A stretch of DNA of 64,000 nt from Roseibacillus sp. GTDB taxonomy: Bacteria; Verrucomicrobiota; Verrucomicrobiia; Verrucomicrobiales; Akkermansiaceae. Positions 19,686 through 29,469 of this stretch are shown here, in pieces; within the stretch, counting starts at the first letter, position 1, and every line of letters begins with the position of its first letter. Below the pieces are notes generated by a model. That model did no database searches. It was not told the DNA's origin and saw only the letters and a list, made by a program, of their open reading frames with translations. The DNA is taken from NCBI GenBank assembly GCA_022448985.1, contig JAKVCR010000016.1, positions 62,001 through 126,000 on the forward strand. The letters are read 5' to 3'. Made by a program: the position numbers and the translations under genes.

Positions 19686-21857
19686 CTAGAACCGGAAGGT
19701 CGCATCCGCCTTCAACGTCAGGTCCGATCGCTGCAGGCCCAGTCCCCGATCCTCCGCCAGGAGGGACTGATTCAGGACCAGATAGATCGTCGAGCCCGGC
19801 CGATATTCCCAGCGGATCCGGGAGTTGAATCCCACCTCGTTGGAAAGGCTGTCGTACTGCACCAGGGCGGACCACCCGAGATCGGGTGTCAGGTTCCAGT
19901 TGATCCCAAGGCTCCCCACGTGCGCATCGAACGAGCCCTCCCCAAGATCCACCCGGTTATACTGATAGGTCCCGTTGATGCGGAAGTGCCGGCTGGGATT
20001 CCACTCCAACTGCGCCGAACCCTGGGCCCGCCATCCGTCGTAGAACTCCCCGGCCTCCACCGAGAATTCTCCCCACACCGGACGCGAACTGGTGGCTTCG
20101 AATTCCAGGCGTGCCTTCGTCCAGGAATACTCCCCCGCCGGCACCGTGATGTCTCCCAGCTCGAAGGCCTCGTCTGGACGGTCGATATTGTGCGAGATGC
20201 GCAGACTCAATTCATCCGTGCTGGCAAAATCCAGGTTGAAGGGCACAACCCCAAACCGGGCGGAATCGAGCCCCCCGGACGTCCGGGATGTCACGCTCAC
20301 ATCCGCGCCCCTTGCCAGCTGGCGGTACCAGCCTGATCCTCCCGGCCGATGCTTCCGGCGAATCAGCCCGGACACGGTGCGGACCCCGGTCCGTCGCACA
20401 AACCCGAGGGCCGGATCGAATCCCGGACCGACCTCCAGGTAACTTAGCGAACCATCCCAACGGTCGTTGGGATAAGAGAGCCGCCCCCCGAAGGCATAAT
20501 CCGTGCCGTGTCCCCCTCCCACCGCCTCAGTATAGTTCCCAAGGGCATAGAGATTGGCTCCGAGGATCTTGTCATTAAGGAATTCGTTGGTCCGGAAGGT
20601 GAAATCTACTCCTCCCACGTAGTTGTCGCGATTGGAGGTGGGATCTCCCCCGGTCGCGATGACCCCCACCCGGGACTGGGAGAACACCTGCTTGGTTACC
20701 CGGGCCGCGAAGACGTTCTGTTCATTCAGCCCGGGTGGACCCTCCAGTCGAGCATGGGTAAAGCCGACATCATAATCTCCCAGCCGCCCCGCCAGCTTGG
20801 TGGCCAGTTGAGTGGGAACGATCCGGCCGTCCGCCAATCCGATCCGCCGGGTGAAGTAGGGCAGGAACGTTGGTCCCCTGCCTCTCCGTTGAAATCCCGC
20901 CCCGAAATCGTAGATCCCGCTGTCCTCCAGGAAGAAGTCCCGCTTCTCGGGGAAGAAGAGCGGGAAGCGCGTGAAGTTGACCACCCGCTGATCAACCTCT
21001 GTTTCCGCGAAGTCGGTGTTGTAACTGACGGTGGCAGAGAAGCTGGGGGTAACCCGGTAGCGCAGATCGGCTCCGAAGTCCCCTCCCAGGCTGTCACTTT
21101 CCCCCTTGCGACTTTCGTGACGACCCACCGCATAGGGGGAAAACTCCAGCCCGAGTCCCTGTCGCATCCCCCGCAATCCAGTGATGTCTCCCGCTTCACT
21201 GGCATAGTGGGACTTGATTTCATCCTTCCAGCCTGTCCAGCGGATGGCCTCGTTCTTTCTCCGGATCCGCCGCGACATGTTGAAGCCCCATACCGTCCCG
21301 TCCGGATCAAAGCTCACCGTCTTGAAGGGAATGGCCAACTCGACAAACCATCCCTCGTCCGTGATGCGCGCTTTCGACATCCAGATCCCATCCCAGGAAA
21401 AGTTCATCCCCGTGTTGTTGGTGATCAAACCGTCTGACTGGGCCCCGGTTGGGTTGACTGCGAAGACGTAGCCGTTGCGCTGATCGTGAAAGGTGTCGAA
21501 GAAGAGGTAAACGAAGTCCGAGCCCGTGAAAATCCTGTCACGGCGCATGGACCGCGCCATCACCACCCCCGGTTCGGAATCGTAACACCACACACCGACG
21601 TAGAGATGATCGCGGTCGTAAACCATCGCGAACTCCGTGCGCTCGGTGGCCGGAGTCCCCCGGCCCGGATCATACTGCCGAAATCCCTTTCCCTTTTCCG
21701 CCCGCGCCCAAGCGGCCTCTTCCAGTCGGCCATCCACCTTGATCTGTTCCCCGGCGCCCAGCTTGAGGGCCGCGATACTGGGCTTCTTTTCGGCTTGGAG
21801 ACCGCCGAACGATCCCAGCCAGACACACGCTGCGAGCAATTTATGGACTCTCCTCAT
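19686..21857 (-). CDS. DUF5916-type protein: N-terminal CBM9-like domain plus C-terminal beta-barrel
   Basis: IKVDGRLEEAAWARAEKGKGFRQYDPGRGTPATERTEFAMVYDRDHLYVGVWCYD; barrel-like C-terminus ending ATFRF. Confidence 0.75.
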   Translation of the reverse strand: MRRVHKLLAACVWLGSFGGLQAEKKPSIAALKLGAGEQIKVDGRLEEAAWARAEKGKGFRQYDPGRGTPATERTEFAMVYDRDHLYVGVWCYDSEPGVVMARSMRRDRIFTGSDFVYLFFDTFHDQRNGYVFAVNPTGAQSDGLITNNTGMNFSWDGIWMSKARITDEGWFVELAIPFKTVSFDPDGTVWGFNMSRRIRRKNEAIRWTGWKDEIKSHYASEAGDITGLRGMRQGLGLEFSPYAVGRHESRKGESDSLGGDFGADLRYRVTPSFSATVSYNTDFAETEVDQRVVNFTRFPLFFPEKRDFFLEDSGIYDFGAGFQRRGRGPTFLPYFTRRIGLADGRIVPTQLATKLAGRLGDYDVGFTHARLEGPPGLNEQNVFAARVTKQVFSQSRVGVIATGGDPTSNRDNYVGGVDFTFRTNEFLNDKILGANLYALGNYTEAVGGGHGTDYAFGGRLSYPNDRWDGSLSYLEVGPGFDPALGFVRRTGVRTVSGLIRRKHRPGGSGWYRQLARGADVSVTSRTSGGLDSARFGVVPFNLDFASTDELSLRISHNIDRPDEAFELGDITVPAGEYSWTKARLEFEATSSRPVWGEFSVEAGEFYDGWRAQGSAQLEWNPSRHFRINGTYQYNRVDLGEGSFDAHVGSLGINWNLTPDLGWSALVQYDSLSNEVGFNSRIRWEYRPGSTIYLVLNQSLLAEDRGLGLQRSDLTLKADATFRF

Positions 21858-22097
21858 TTCTCCGCGAGCAAGGATCAGCCGGGTGGTGACTTGCCCCGTG
21901 CGGGGCAAGACCTCACCCCACTCCTTGCAACCCGTCAAGGCTCACCACCTCATCACGCGAAATCGACCCCACCTCATCGCAGCACTCCCGTCCTCCGGGA
22001 CAGGCCCTCCTCTTCCAGTCCACTCCCTGGGGAAGTCCTTCCAGTTCCCCGCAATAGTTCTTTCCCCCGCCTTTTTTCGAGCCCACGCTGCCCTGCC

Positions 22098-22643
22098 ATG
22101 AAAATCTTCAAAACCTTTGGAGTGCTCGCCGCCCTCAGCCTCTTCCCTGCCGCCGCCCAGCAGGAGAAGGCTCCCGCGAAGGCCCCGGCCGTCAAGACTG
22201 TCGATGGCGGCGCAGTAGAAAAGAAGATCATCGGCAAATGGGCTCCCGATCCCGAGGCCGTGATGAAGGAGATCCAAAAGGACCTCGCCGACGATCCCTC
22301 TACCGCCCTCCCTCTCCCTCTCCCTCTCCTCCAGACCATGATACGGAACATGGCGGTGGAAGTGCGGAAGGGGGAAATCACCATCCACGCCATGGGAAAG
22401 CAGACCGCCACCTACAGGATCATCAAGGTCGACAAGGCCGCAAACAAGCTCACCCTGCAGATAACAGACGATGATGGGGTCCAGGAGGGCTCGGCCACCG
22501 TCGAGGAGAAGAAGGATGGTCGCAAAACGCTCACCCTTGAGAAGGACGGCGAGAAGTTCGTCCTCAACAGCATCACCGCCTCAGAATTCAAGAAGCGCAA
22601 GAATGCGGGCGCGAAGCCACCTAGCTTCCCCGGCCTAAAATAA
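22098..22643 (+). CDS. secreted protein, paralog of 24046..24771
   Basis: signal peptide MKIFKTFGVLAALSLFPAAAQ; IIGKWAPDPEAVMKEIQKDL. Confidence 0.6.
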   Translation: MKIFKTFGVLAALSLFPAAAQQEKAPAKAPAVKTVDGGAVEKKIIGKWAPDPEAVMKEIQKDLADDPSTALPLPLPLLQTMIRNMAVEVRKGEITIHAMGKQTATYRIIKVDKAANKLTLQITDDDGVQEGSATVEEKKDGRKTLTLEKDGEKFVLNSITASEFKKRKNAGAKPPSFPGLK

Positions 22644-22654
22644 GCGGTCCTGCC

Positions 22655-23917
22655 TCAGGGCCGCTCACCCAGGCAAAGAAGCTTCTCCTTCCGGACGTCG
22701 TTCTCAAAGACCGCCACCCGGGCATAGACCCGGCCCCCGCAATAGGCCGGGGTGGCAAAGACCTGGTCCCCAATCCGGGCCTTGTGGACAACCTTGAAGT
22801 TCGCAGGGTCGGCCTTGAACTGGAAATACTCCCCGTTCTCGTTGATAACGTGAATGTGATTCCCGACCAGGACGGGTGAACTGGAGAACGTCCCTCCCAG
22901 CAGGCCCTTCCACCTGCGCTCACCGGTCTTGCAGTCCCAGCACATCGCCGCGCCCCCGTCCATCACCGCGAAGAGGTGCCCCCCGGTCACCAGCATGGAG
23001 GGCACATAGACCCGGCTGATGTTGCGCCAGGCCACTTTCCCGGAACCATCGCTCTCCACCGCATGGACGTGATTCTTGGGCCACCCCCCACTGATGAAGA
23101 CCCGCTCCCCGTCCGTCACGGAAGAGGTCACCGTCTCCTGGGTGGATCCCTTGGCCTCCCACAGGACCTTCCCGGTCAGCGGGTCAATACTCATTACCTT
23201 CTCGCACCCAGAGAGGACCAGCTGGTCGCGACCACCGAGACGATGCACGATCGGCGAGGTGTAATTCGGGATCCTTGGCCGGTCCACCTTCCACACCACC
23301 TCCCCGCTCTTGCGATCCAGGCCGAAGATCGCACCAGCCTTCTTGTTGTCAGCACAAACCAGGAGGAGGGACTTGTAAACCATGGGGGAGGCCCCGTAGC
23401 CCTGGTGGACCACGTAGTCCGTCAGCCTCGTGGTCCACACCTTCTTCCCATCAAGGCTCACGGCTGTGGTATGGGCTGCCCCCCCGTTCACAAAGGAGAC
23501 ATAGAGTTTCTCCCCGTCAAAGGCGGGCGAGTTGGAAGCATGGGTGGCCTTCCGGTTGATCTTGGGAGCAAAGGTCCCACTGTGAATCACGGCGCTCCAG
23601 ACCGCGGCCCCGGTCTCGCGCTCGTAGGCTAGCAAGGACTGGGTGTGCTTCTTCTCATCAGCGGTGACCAGATAGATCCGGTCGCCCACCACGATCGGGG
23701 ACCCGTGTCCCCTTCCCGGCACCGACGCTTCCCAGAGGGTGTGCTTGCCGGGATCAAGCGCCGGGGGCAGCTTCTGAGTCGGATCGGCATGCCCGTTCCG
23801 GAGGGGACCCCTCCAGCACGGCCAGTCTGCCTTGCCACCGGCCTGCGGCGCGGTCTGCGCGGGGAGGACACTCCCCAAGATGAGGACGAGGGCTACCAGA
23901 GGAGGAGACAGCTTCAT
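22655..23917 (-). CDS. PQQ-like/BamB-type beta-propeller protein, secreted
   Basis: DWPCWRGPLRNGHADPTQKLP, repeated LYVSFVNGG..., ERETGAAVWSAV blades. Confidence 0.8.
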   Translation of the reverse strand: MKLSPPLVALVLILGSVLPAQTAPQAGGKADWPCWRGPLRNGHADPTQKLPPALDPGKHTLWEASVPGRGHGSPIVVGDRIYLVTADEKKHTQSLLAYERETGAAVWSAVIHSGTFAPKINRKATHASNSPAFDGEKLYVSFVNGGAAHTTAVSLDGKKVWTTRLTDYVVHQGYGASPMVYKSLLLVCADNKKAGAIFGLDRKSGEVVWKVDRPRIPNYTSPIVHRLGGRDQLVLSGCEKVMSIDPLTGKVLWEAKGSTQETVTSSVTDGERVFISGGWPKNHVHAVESDGSGKVAWRNISRVYVPSMLVTGGHLFAVMDGGAAMCWDCKTGERRWKGLLGGTFSSSPVLVGNHIHVINENGEYFQFKADPANFKVVHKARIGDQVFATPAYCGGRVYARVAVFENDVRKEKLLCLGERP

Positions 23918-24045
23918 GGAGCGGAAACTTGCCGCGGATCATGCCCCGATGCCAGCAAAACGAGCCCCCTGCCAGCGGGACCACTCTCATCGGATTAACC
24001 GTTTCTTCTCGCTGTCCCTATCTCTCCCCCTATCCTCTCGGACGT

Positions 24046-24771
24046 ATGAAGAAGATTTTACCCTTGGCAGGTTCCACCATCGCTACCCTGGGCATCTGCC
24101 TGATGGCCATCAGCTGTGGAGAGAAGAATGACACTGACACTTCCACCGGGACTTCCCCGAAGGAGAATGCGGACGCCTCTGAAGCTCCCGCCAAAACCGC
24201 TCCCCCCGAGGAGGAGGCCGCGCCCGCGCCAACCGGGGACCTGGAAAGTCAGGCCGTGGGCTACTGGGCTCCCGATGCCGAGACCATGATGGGCTTCCTC
24301 GCCGAGGACCTGAAGGATGAGCCTGAGAGGTTGGCCGCCATGAAAGCCATGATGGAGCCCATGCTTGCGGCGATGGCGGTTCATATTCCCGAGAAGGGCA
24401 AGGTCGTCCTGCACATGATGGGGGACACCGAGGATATCAGCTACATCGTGAAGTCCGTCGACGAGGCCAGCAAGACCCTCACCGTTGAGATCGACGATGA
24501 GCCCGGAACCATCACAATCGGAGAAGACAGCCTTGTGCTCGCCGGGGGTGACGACCGAATCGCCCTCACCCGCATCGACGAGGCCGCCTTCAAGAAACGC
24601 CAGGAGGCCAAGGCGCCCAACATCCTCGACCTGCCCGAGGGGCCTGGCCCGGATGGCTCAGAGGACGAACCCGTAGCCGAGGAACTTCCCACCGAGGAAG
24701 CAGCCCCCGAAGCTCCCGCCGAGAAAGCCCCCGCCACGGAAGAGGTCGTCCCGACCAAGCCTGAAGACTAG
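24046..24771 (+). CDS. lipoprotein with acidic Pro/Glu-rich tail, paralog of 22098..22643
   Basis: lipobox MAISCGEK; AVGYWAPDAETMMGFLAEDL. Confidence 0.65.
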   Translation: MKKILPLAGSTIATLGICLMAISCGEKNDTDTSTGTSPKENADASEAPAKTAPPEEEAAPAPTGDLESQAVGYWAPDAETMMGFLAEDLKDEPERLAAMKAMMEPMLAAMAVHIPEKGKVVLHMMGDTEDISYIVKSVDEASKTLTVEIDDEPGTITIGEDSLVLAGGDDRIALTRIDEAAFKKRQEAKAPNILDLPEGPGPDGSEDEPVAEELPTEEAAPEAPAEKAPATEEVVPTKPED

Positions 24772-24793
24772 GCGGCTCCAGACTGACACTCAC

Positions 24794-24827
24794 AGGGGGA
24801 TCCGGCTTCGGCTGGCCCCCCTTTTTT
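24794..24827 (+). terminator. rho-independent terminator
   Basis: AGGGGGATCCGGCTTCGGCTGGCCCCCCTTTTTT. Confidence 0.88.
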
Positions 24828-24863
24828 ATTTCCTCCCGCTCCTTTTGGAGCATCTTCTCCCCC

Positions 24864-25529
24864 ATGATGAAAACGCGACGTTACATCCTGGCCGGGCTCC
24901 TCACCATCATCCCCCTCTGGATCACCTGGCTGGTGCTGCGTTTTCTCTTCAACCTGCTGACCAAGGCGGGTGCCCCCGCTATCGGGTGGGTGGCCGCCAA
25001 GTGTCCCGAGCCACTCCGGGCCGTGCTTGAAAGCCCTGTCTTCACCAGCCTCCTGGCCATCCTCCTCGTAGTCGCGGTCCTCTATGGGATCGGCCGACTC
25101 ACCACCGTGGTGGTGGGCCGCCGCATCCTCGGGTTCTTTGAAGCCGTGCTCTCCAGGATTCCCATCGTGAACGTCATCTACGGTGCAGTGAAGAAACTGG
25201 TCACCGTCCTGCAGGAAAAGCCCGGGGGCGGACTTCAGCGGGTGGTCCTCATTGACTTCCCTTCCCCCGAGATGAAGACCGTGGGCCTCGTCACCCGCTT
25301 GCTCACCGACACCAACACCGGACGGGAACTCGCCGCAGTCTATGTTCCAACTACGCCAAACCCCACCTCCGGCTACCTCGAAATCGTTCCCCTCGAGCGG
25401 GTGACCTCCACTGACTGGACCCTCGACGAGGCCATGGCTTTCATCATGTCGGGAGGCGCGGTGGCCCCCGACACCATGAACTACGACCAGGCCACGGCCC
25501 CCGACAAGACGTCGGAAACCGGGGAATGA
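24864..25529 (+). CDS. DUF502 family membrane protein
   Basis: RRYILAGLLTIIPLWITWLVLRFLF, RIPIVNVIYGAVKKL, TTPNPTSGYLEIVP. Confidence 0.88.
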   Translation: MMKTRRYILAGLLTIIPLWITWLVLRFLFNLLTKAGAPAIGWVAAKCPEPLRAVLESPVFTSLLAILLVVAVLYGIGRLTTVVVGRRILGFFEAVLSRIPIVNVIYGAVKKLVTVLQEKPGGGLQRVVLIDFPSPEMKTVGLVTRLLTDTNTGRELAAVYVPTTPNPTSGYLEIVPLERVTSTDWTLDEAMAFIMSGGAVAPDTMNYDQATAPDKTSETGE

Positions 25530-25599
25530 GGGGAATTCCCGCTGTTTCAGGACAAGCCTGCCCTTTTTCTTTCTGGTCCGGCCCTTGCAGAAGTTAAGT

Positions 25600-25626
25600 T
25601 GATTTGCTTAAATAAAGGCAAATCCT
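25600..25626. repeat. inverted repeat upstream of the ABC operon
   Basis: gatttgc-ttaaataaag-gcaaatc. Confidence 0.4.
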
Positions 25627-25723
25627 AACTAAATAGCAGGACGCTGTTCACCCGCAGCCGAATGACTCCCGCTGATTCTGGCGGGCTCATCTTCATCCGC
25701 GGAGAACGCAATCGCCCCCCAGC

Positions 25724-26389
25724 ATGACTCCCAATGCCAGTGCCCCTCCCCAGGCTTCGGTGACGCTCTCCCGAGGACTTGGAATTGGATACCGCTCCCT
25801 CCTCGCCGAGGTCACCGAGGACATCCCCCTCGAAAACGGCACCCACTACCTTCTTGCCCGCAACGGACGCGGGAAGACCACCCTGCTCAAGACCATCGCA
25901 GGCCTCATCCGGAGGCTCTCGGGAAATTTCGAGACCCGCGGTCACTGCCAGTTCATCGGTGATGAGTTCTTCTTCGACCGCGAGTTGAAACCACAGGCCA
26001 TCTTCAAGGCCCTTATTCCCACCGCGCGACATCAGGACGCCTTCCGCCTCGCCGACAAGCTTGAACTCGATGTGCGCAGGGAATTCGGCAAGCTTTCCTT
26101 CGGCAATCGCAAGAAGGTTGGACTGGTGGTGGCCGAGTTCCGGCTCCGCGAGAACGAACCCAATCTCCTGTTCTACGACGAGCCCTTCACCGGGCTTGAT
26201 ACCCCTGCGCGCGAGGCCATCAGCAAGCGCTGGAAGGCCACCGAGAATCAGGCTGTGCGCATTGTCTCCTGCCACCCCGATTTCGATTCCATGGCCATGC
26301 CCAGTGCCATCCTCATTACCGATGGAAAGATCTTCCGTGGCGGCGATGGCAACCTCACCTGGGCCGATTTCAAGGAACGCCTCAACTGA
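25724..26389 (+). CDS. ABC transporter ATP-binding protein
   Basis: Walker A ARNGRGKTTLLKTIAGLI, signature-like LSFGNRKK, Walker B NLLFYDEPFTGLD. Confidence 0.88.
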   Translation: MTPNASAPPQASVTLSRGLGIGYRSLLAEVTEDIPLENGTHYLLARNGRGKTTLLKTIAGLIRRLSGNFETRGHCQFIGDEFFFDRELKPQAIFKALIPTARHQDAFRLADKLELDVRREFGKLSFGNRKKVGLVVAEFRLRENEPNLLFYDEPFTGLDTPAREAISKRWKATENQAVRIVSCHPDFDSMAMPSAILITDGKIFRGGDGNLTWADFKERLN

Positions 26390-26411
26390 GCCCCTCTCCC
26401 CGCCACCGATA

Positions 26412-27185
26412 ATGGACCTCTTCCGACTTACGATCTCCACTCTCCTGGCCCGCAAGATGTGGGTCGTAGTCCTTCTTGTCGCCATCGTCACTCCCATCGT
26501 TTTTCCGCTCTTCACCCCCCACGAAACCAACACCACCCTCCTGGAGCCGGCCCGGGCCCAGACCGCCTGGACCTGCGCCTGGATCATCGGGATTCTCTGG
26601 ACCCTCTCCCAGGCCGCCCGCTTCGGGGAGAGCAACTCCCGCAGCGGCATCGGATCCTATTTCCGGGCCCAGGGCGTGGGCTCCCTGCGCCAGATCTTTG
26701 CCATCTGGAGCGCCATCATGCTCTTCCTGCTCCCCGTGGTTCTTGTCGCGGTCGCCACCTGCCTTCTCTTCGCCATGCCCGCCAACCCCCAGGAGGCTTC
26801 CATGTGGGTCTGGACCAACCTCCAATTCGCGGCCCTCTTTCTGCTCACCATCGGCCCCCTCGCCCTCCTCGGCGTAGGACTGGGTAGTCGCTTCGGAACC
26901 CTGATCGGCTACGTCGCGCCCACCGGGCTGTGCCTCTACGGGCTCTACGGGGTCACCTACCTCGGCATGACCATCCGCCTGCGGGACGACAACAAGATCC
27001 TGGAGTGGCTCTACGCGATTTCACCACAGTACCACCTCGCCGATCTCACCCCCCGCCTCATCTTCAAGATGGGGCACCTGCCGTGGGCCGACTTTGCCGG
27101 TTTCCTCCTCTACTTCCTGGCCATCACCCTGGTCCTCGGCTGCTTTGCTACCTTCCTCTTCCGGACCGATCCCCTGCGCAACTGA
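26412..27185 (+). CDS. ABC-2-like transporter permease
   Basis: about six hydrophobic segments, directly after the ABC ATPase. Confidence 0.75.
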   Translation: MDLFRLTISTLLARKMWVVVLLVAIVTPIVFPLFTPHETNTTLLEPARAQTAWTCAWIIGILWTLSQAARFGESNSRSGIGSYFRAQGVGSLRQIFAIWSAIMLFLLPVVLVAVATCLLFAMPANPQEASMWVWTNLQFAALFLLTIGPLALLGVGLGSRFGTLIGYVAPTGLCLYGLYGVTYLGMTIRLRDDNKILEWLYAISPQYHLADLTPRLIFKMGHLPWADFAGFLLYFLAITLVLGCFATFLFRTDPLRN

Positions 27186-27196
27186 ACTGACTCCTC

Positions 27197-28252
27197 ATGA
27201 ACCGGACCAGGATCCATTGCCTCCGGATTGCCCTCCTCGCCGTCGGCCTGACGGCCTGGGGAATGCAAACCAACAGGCTTTACCGGGACGGCAAGTTTGC
27301 CAAGGAGCACAACGTGCTCCATCTCAAGCAGAGTCCCTTCGGCCGGACCCTCTCCCTCGCCATGCGGGGACCGGTGGATGTCTATTGGCATCGCGGCGAA
27401 CCACACGAACATCCCCCCGGGGAGGAACACCCCCACGATCACGCCCACGGTCACGCCCATGGTCACACCCATGAGCCGGGACTTGCGGCCGGAGACGACC
27501 CCGAGCTCGACTATCTTGTCAGCCTCCTTGAGGAGGATCCGCACGAGTGTGCGCACGAAGAATGCAAGGGCGAGGCTTGCGATCATGGGCATGAGCCACC
27601 TATCGCGGCCAACGAGGAATTCCCCGGGGTGCGCCCCTACCTCCTCGAAAGGATCGAGGCCATGCGCACCGCCTACAATTCCCGGAGTAACCGGACTGCT
27701 GAGTCTCCCCGGCACAAGGCCTACATCATGGGCGAGATGGAAAGAAAACTGGCTGTCGGATACGACCTCGACCCCAGTAACCTCGCCGCCTATGGAGCCT
27801 ACTTTCTCTTCAAGAGCGAAGCGCTCGCCCGGGTGGAGGGCCAGTCCGGAGAGGATCTCCTCATCCTCGACCGCCGACGTGAGGCACACACCCTCGCCCA
27901 CCGAACCCTCCAGTACTGCTGGCGCTTCCCTGCCGAGGCTCCTGCCATGATCACCGGGGCCTCTGCCGCCCACGACTGTCTCCAGATGCTATCGGAACAC
28001 CCGGAGCCGGACATGCATCTCGCCCAAAGCTATCTCCAGCGCCTTGGTCTCATGCTCCAGCAATACGAGACCATCCGGCAGGCCATGATGGAGAACAACA
28101 CCTGGGAGGACTTCCCGGCCCCACGACGAGCCGAAATGGAAAAAACCCACTCCCTTATCAGGGCCCTGCAACGCGCCGACCTGCATTACTGGAACGGTCA
28201 CCTCACGAGGAACACGCCGGGCGCCCAGCCCGGACCCGGCTCCGGCAGTTAA
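27197..28252 (+). CDS. membrane-anchored protein with His-rich stretch
   Basis: N-terminal TM; HRGEPHEHPPGEEHPHDHAHGHAHGHTHEPG; CAHEECKGEACDHGH. Confidence 0.65.
   Translation: MNRTRIHCLRIALLAVGLTAWGMQTNRLYRDGKFAKEHNVLHLKQSPFGRTLSLAMRGPVDVYWHRGEPHEHPPGEEHPHDHAHGHAHGHTHEPGLAAGDDPELDYLVSLLEEDPHECAHEECKGEACDHGHEPPIAANEEFPGVRPYLLERIEAMRTAYNSRSNRTAESPRHKAYIMGEMERKLAVGYDLDPSNLAAYGAYFLFKSEALARVEGQSGEDLLILDRRREAHTLAHRTLQYCWRFPAEAPAMITGASAAHDCLQMLSEHPEPDMHLAQSYLQRLGLMLQQYETIRQAMMENNTWEDFPAPRRAEMEKTHSLIRALQRADLHYWNGHLTRNTPGAQPGPGSGS
27440..27475 (+). repeat. 12-nt tandem repeat encoding the His-rich stretch
   Basis: cacgcccacggt cacgcccatggt cacacccatgag. Confidence 0.7.
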
Positions 28253-28264
28253 CCGCCATTTTGC
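28238..28264 (+). repeat. direct repeat, copy 1
   Basis: ggctccggcagttaaccgccattttgc; 25/27 match to 29340..29366. Confidence 0.85.
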
Positions 28265-28271
28265 TTTTGGG

Positions 28272-29282
28272 CTAGGGCCTCTGGTCCTGCCGCTGACGCC
28301 AGCGGGGCATGTCTGTGGCAAGGAGGTCGTGGGCGTAAGGGCCGAGCCATGAATACCCGGTGCGCCGCTCGTGGGGGATCTCGGCGAGGCTCTTTTTCGG
28401 AACGCCGTCGCGACCACAGAAGATCGGTTGGTTGGAGCGCAGGTCGTAAAAGCGGGCCCACAGCAGCGGGGCGGCGGGATCCTTGACGACGACGTAGTCA
28501 AAACCGTTGGGCTTGCTCTTGTCGGTCTTCCGCTCCAGCCGAAGCCCGGTTAACTTTGATTTCTTGAACCACGCAATGGCGGATTCGATCGCGCGGATGA
28601 TGTTCTTGTCCGGTTTCTCGATGCGCATGAGAAAGCGGACGATGCCAACCGATTCGGATCCGCTGAGGGAAGGGAGTTCGTAGGACCTGGCACGGCATGG
28701 CCGGAGGGTGTGGCGGTCATGCTGGGCGCACCAGCTCGTGCGGGTGCCATCGACCACGACCTGGCACTTGAGAATACAGGCAACACCACGCTCGACCGCT
28801 TCTGCACATTCACGGCGGGTGCGCCCGGGGACGAAGGCGAACGACGGATGCCCGTCCGCGATGTGCTTGAGCAAGTCCATCACTCCAATCATTGCATTGT
28901 CGTTGAAAGTGATCTGGGCGGCGTATCCGCGACCACCCGGAAACCGCTGGGGCCAACCTCCATTGGCCATCTGGGCCTCCAGCAGATATTTGATTCCATC
29001 GAGGACCGCTTTCTCAAAGCGCGGATCAGCAGTGCTGGTGAAGGCTCCCGCCAGAAGGTGGATTTCAGTGTGGGTCGCCCCGTTGTCGATGGTGGCATCG
29101 TCCTGGGAACGTTGCCTGCGGAGGTCGCGCTGCTTACTACTGCTCAGCTTCCGGGTGCGGTCATAGTTCTTTGGCCAGCCGCCGGACTGACGTTGGTAGG
29201 CCAGCATCGTTTCCGGGAGACCGGCATCCTTTGCGGAAGCACAGATCCCCAGGGTGAAGAGGGCAAGCAGGATTCGCATCAT
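28272..29282 (-). CDS. pectate lyase, PL10 family, secreted
   Basis: MLAYQRQSGGWPKNYDR, DNGATHTEIHLLA, GIKYLLEAQMANGGWPQRFPGGRGYAAQITFNDNAMIGVMDLL. Confidence 0.88.
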   Translation of the reverse strand: MMRILLALFTLGICASAKDAGLPETMLAYQRQSGGWPKNYDRTRKLSSSKQRDLRRQRSQDDATIDNGATHTEIHLLAGAFTSTADPRFEKAVLDGIKYLLEAQMANGGWPQRFPGGRGYAAQITFNDNAMIGVMDLLKHIADGHPSFAFVPGRTRRECAEAVERGVACILKCQVVVDGTRTSWCAQHDRHTLRPCRARSYELPSLSGSESVGIVRFLMRIEKPDKNIIRAIESAIAWFKKSKLTGLRLERKTDKSKPNGFDYVVVKDPAAPLLWARFYDLRSNQPIFCGRDGVPKKSLAEIPHERRTGYSWLGPYAHDLLATDMPRWRQRQDQRP

Positions 29283-29339
29283 GGATGAAACCGGATCAGG
29301 AGGCGGGGACTCGGTTGCTGCCGCCCTTGAATGATACAT

Positions 29340-29366
29340 GGCTCCGGCAGTTAACCACCATTTTCC
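29340..29366 (+). repeat. direct repeat, copy 2
   Basis: ggctccggcagttaaccaccattttcc; 25/27 match to 28238..28264. Confidence 0.85.
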
Positions 29367-29469
29367 GACCTCCAACACACGGAAAGGAGCGGGACCAGGC
29401 CCTCGTTCCTCTTCGCCGGGATCCGCATCCGCTCTCGACATCTCCGCCTGCCCCCGCAATCTGCCCTCC

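Noticed and set aside
27430-27475. Possible CRISPR or satellite repeat
   Set aside because: The 12-nt repeats are in frame and encode the His-rich segment; no spacers.
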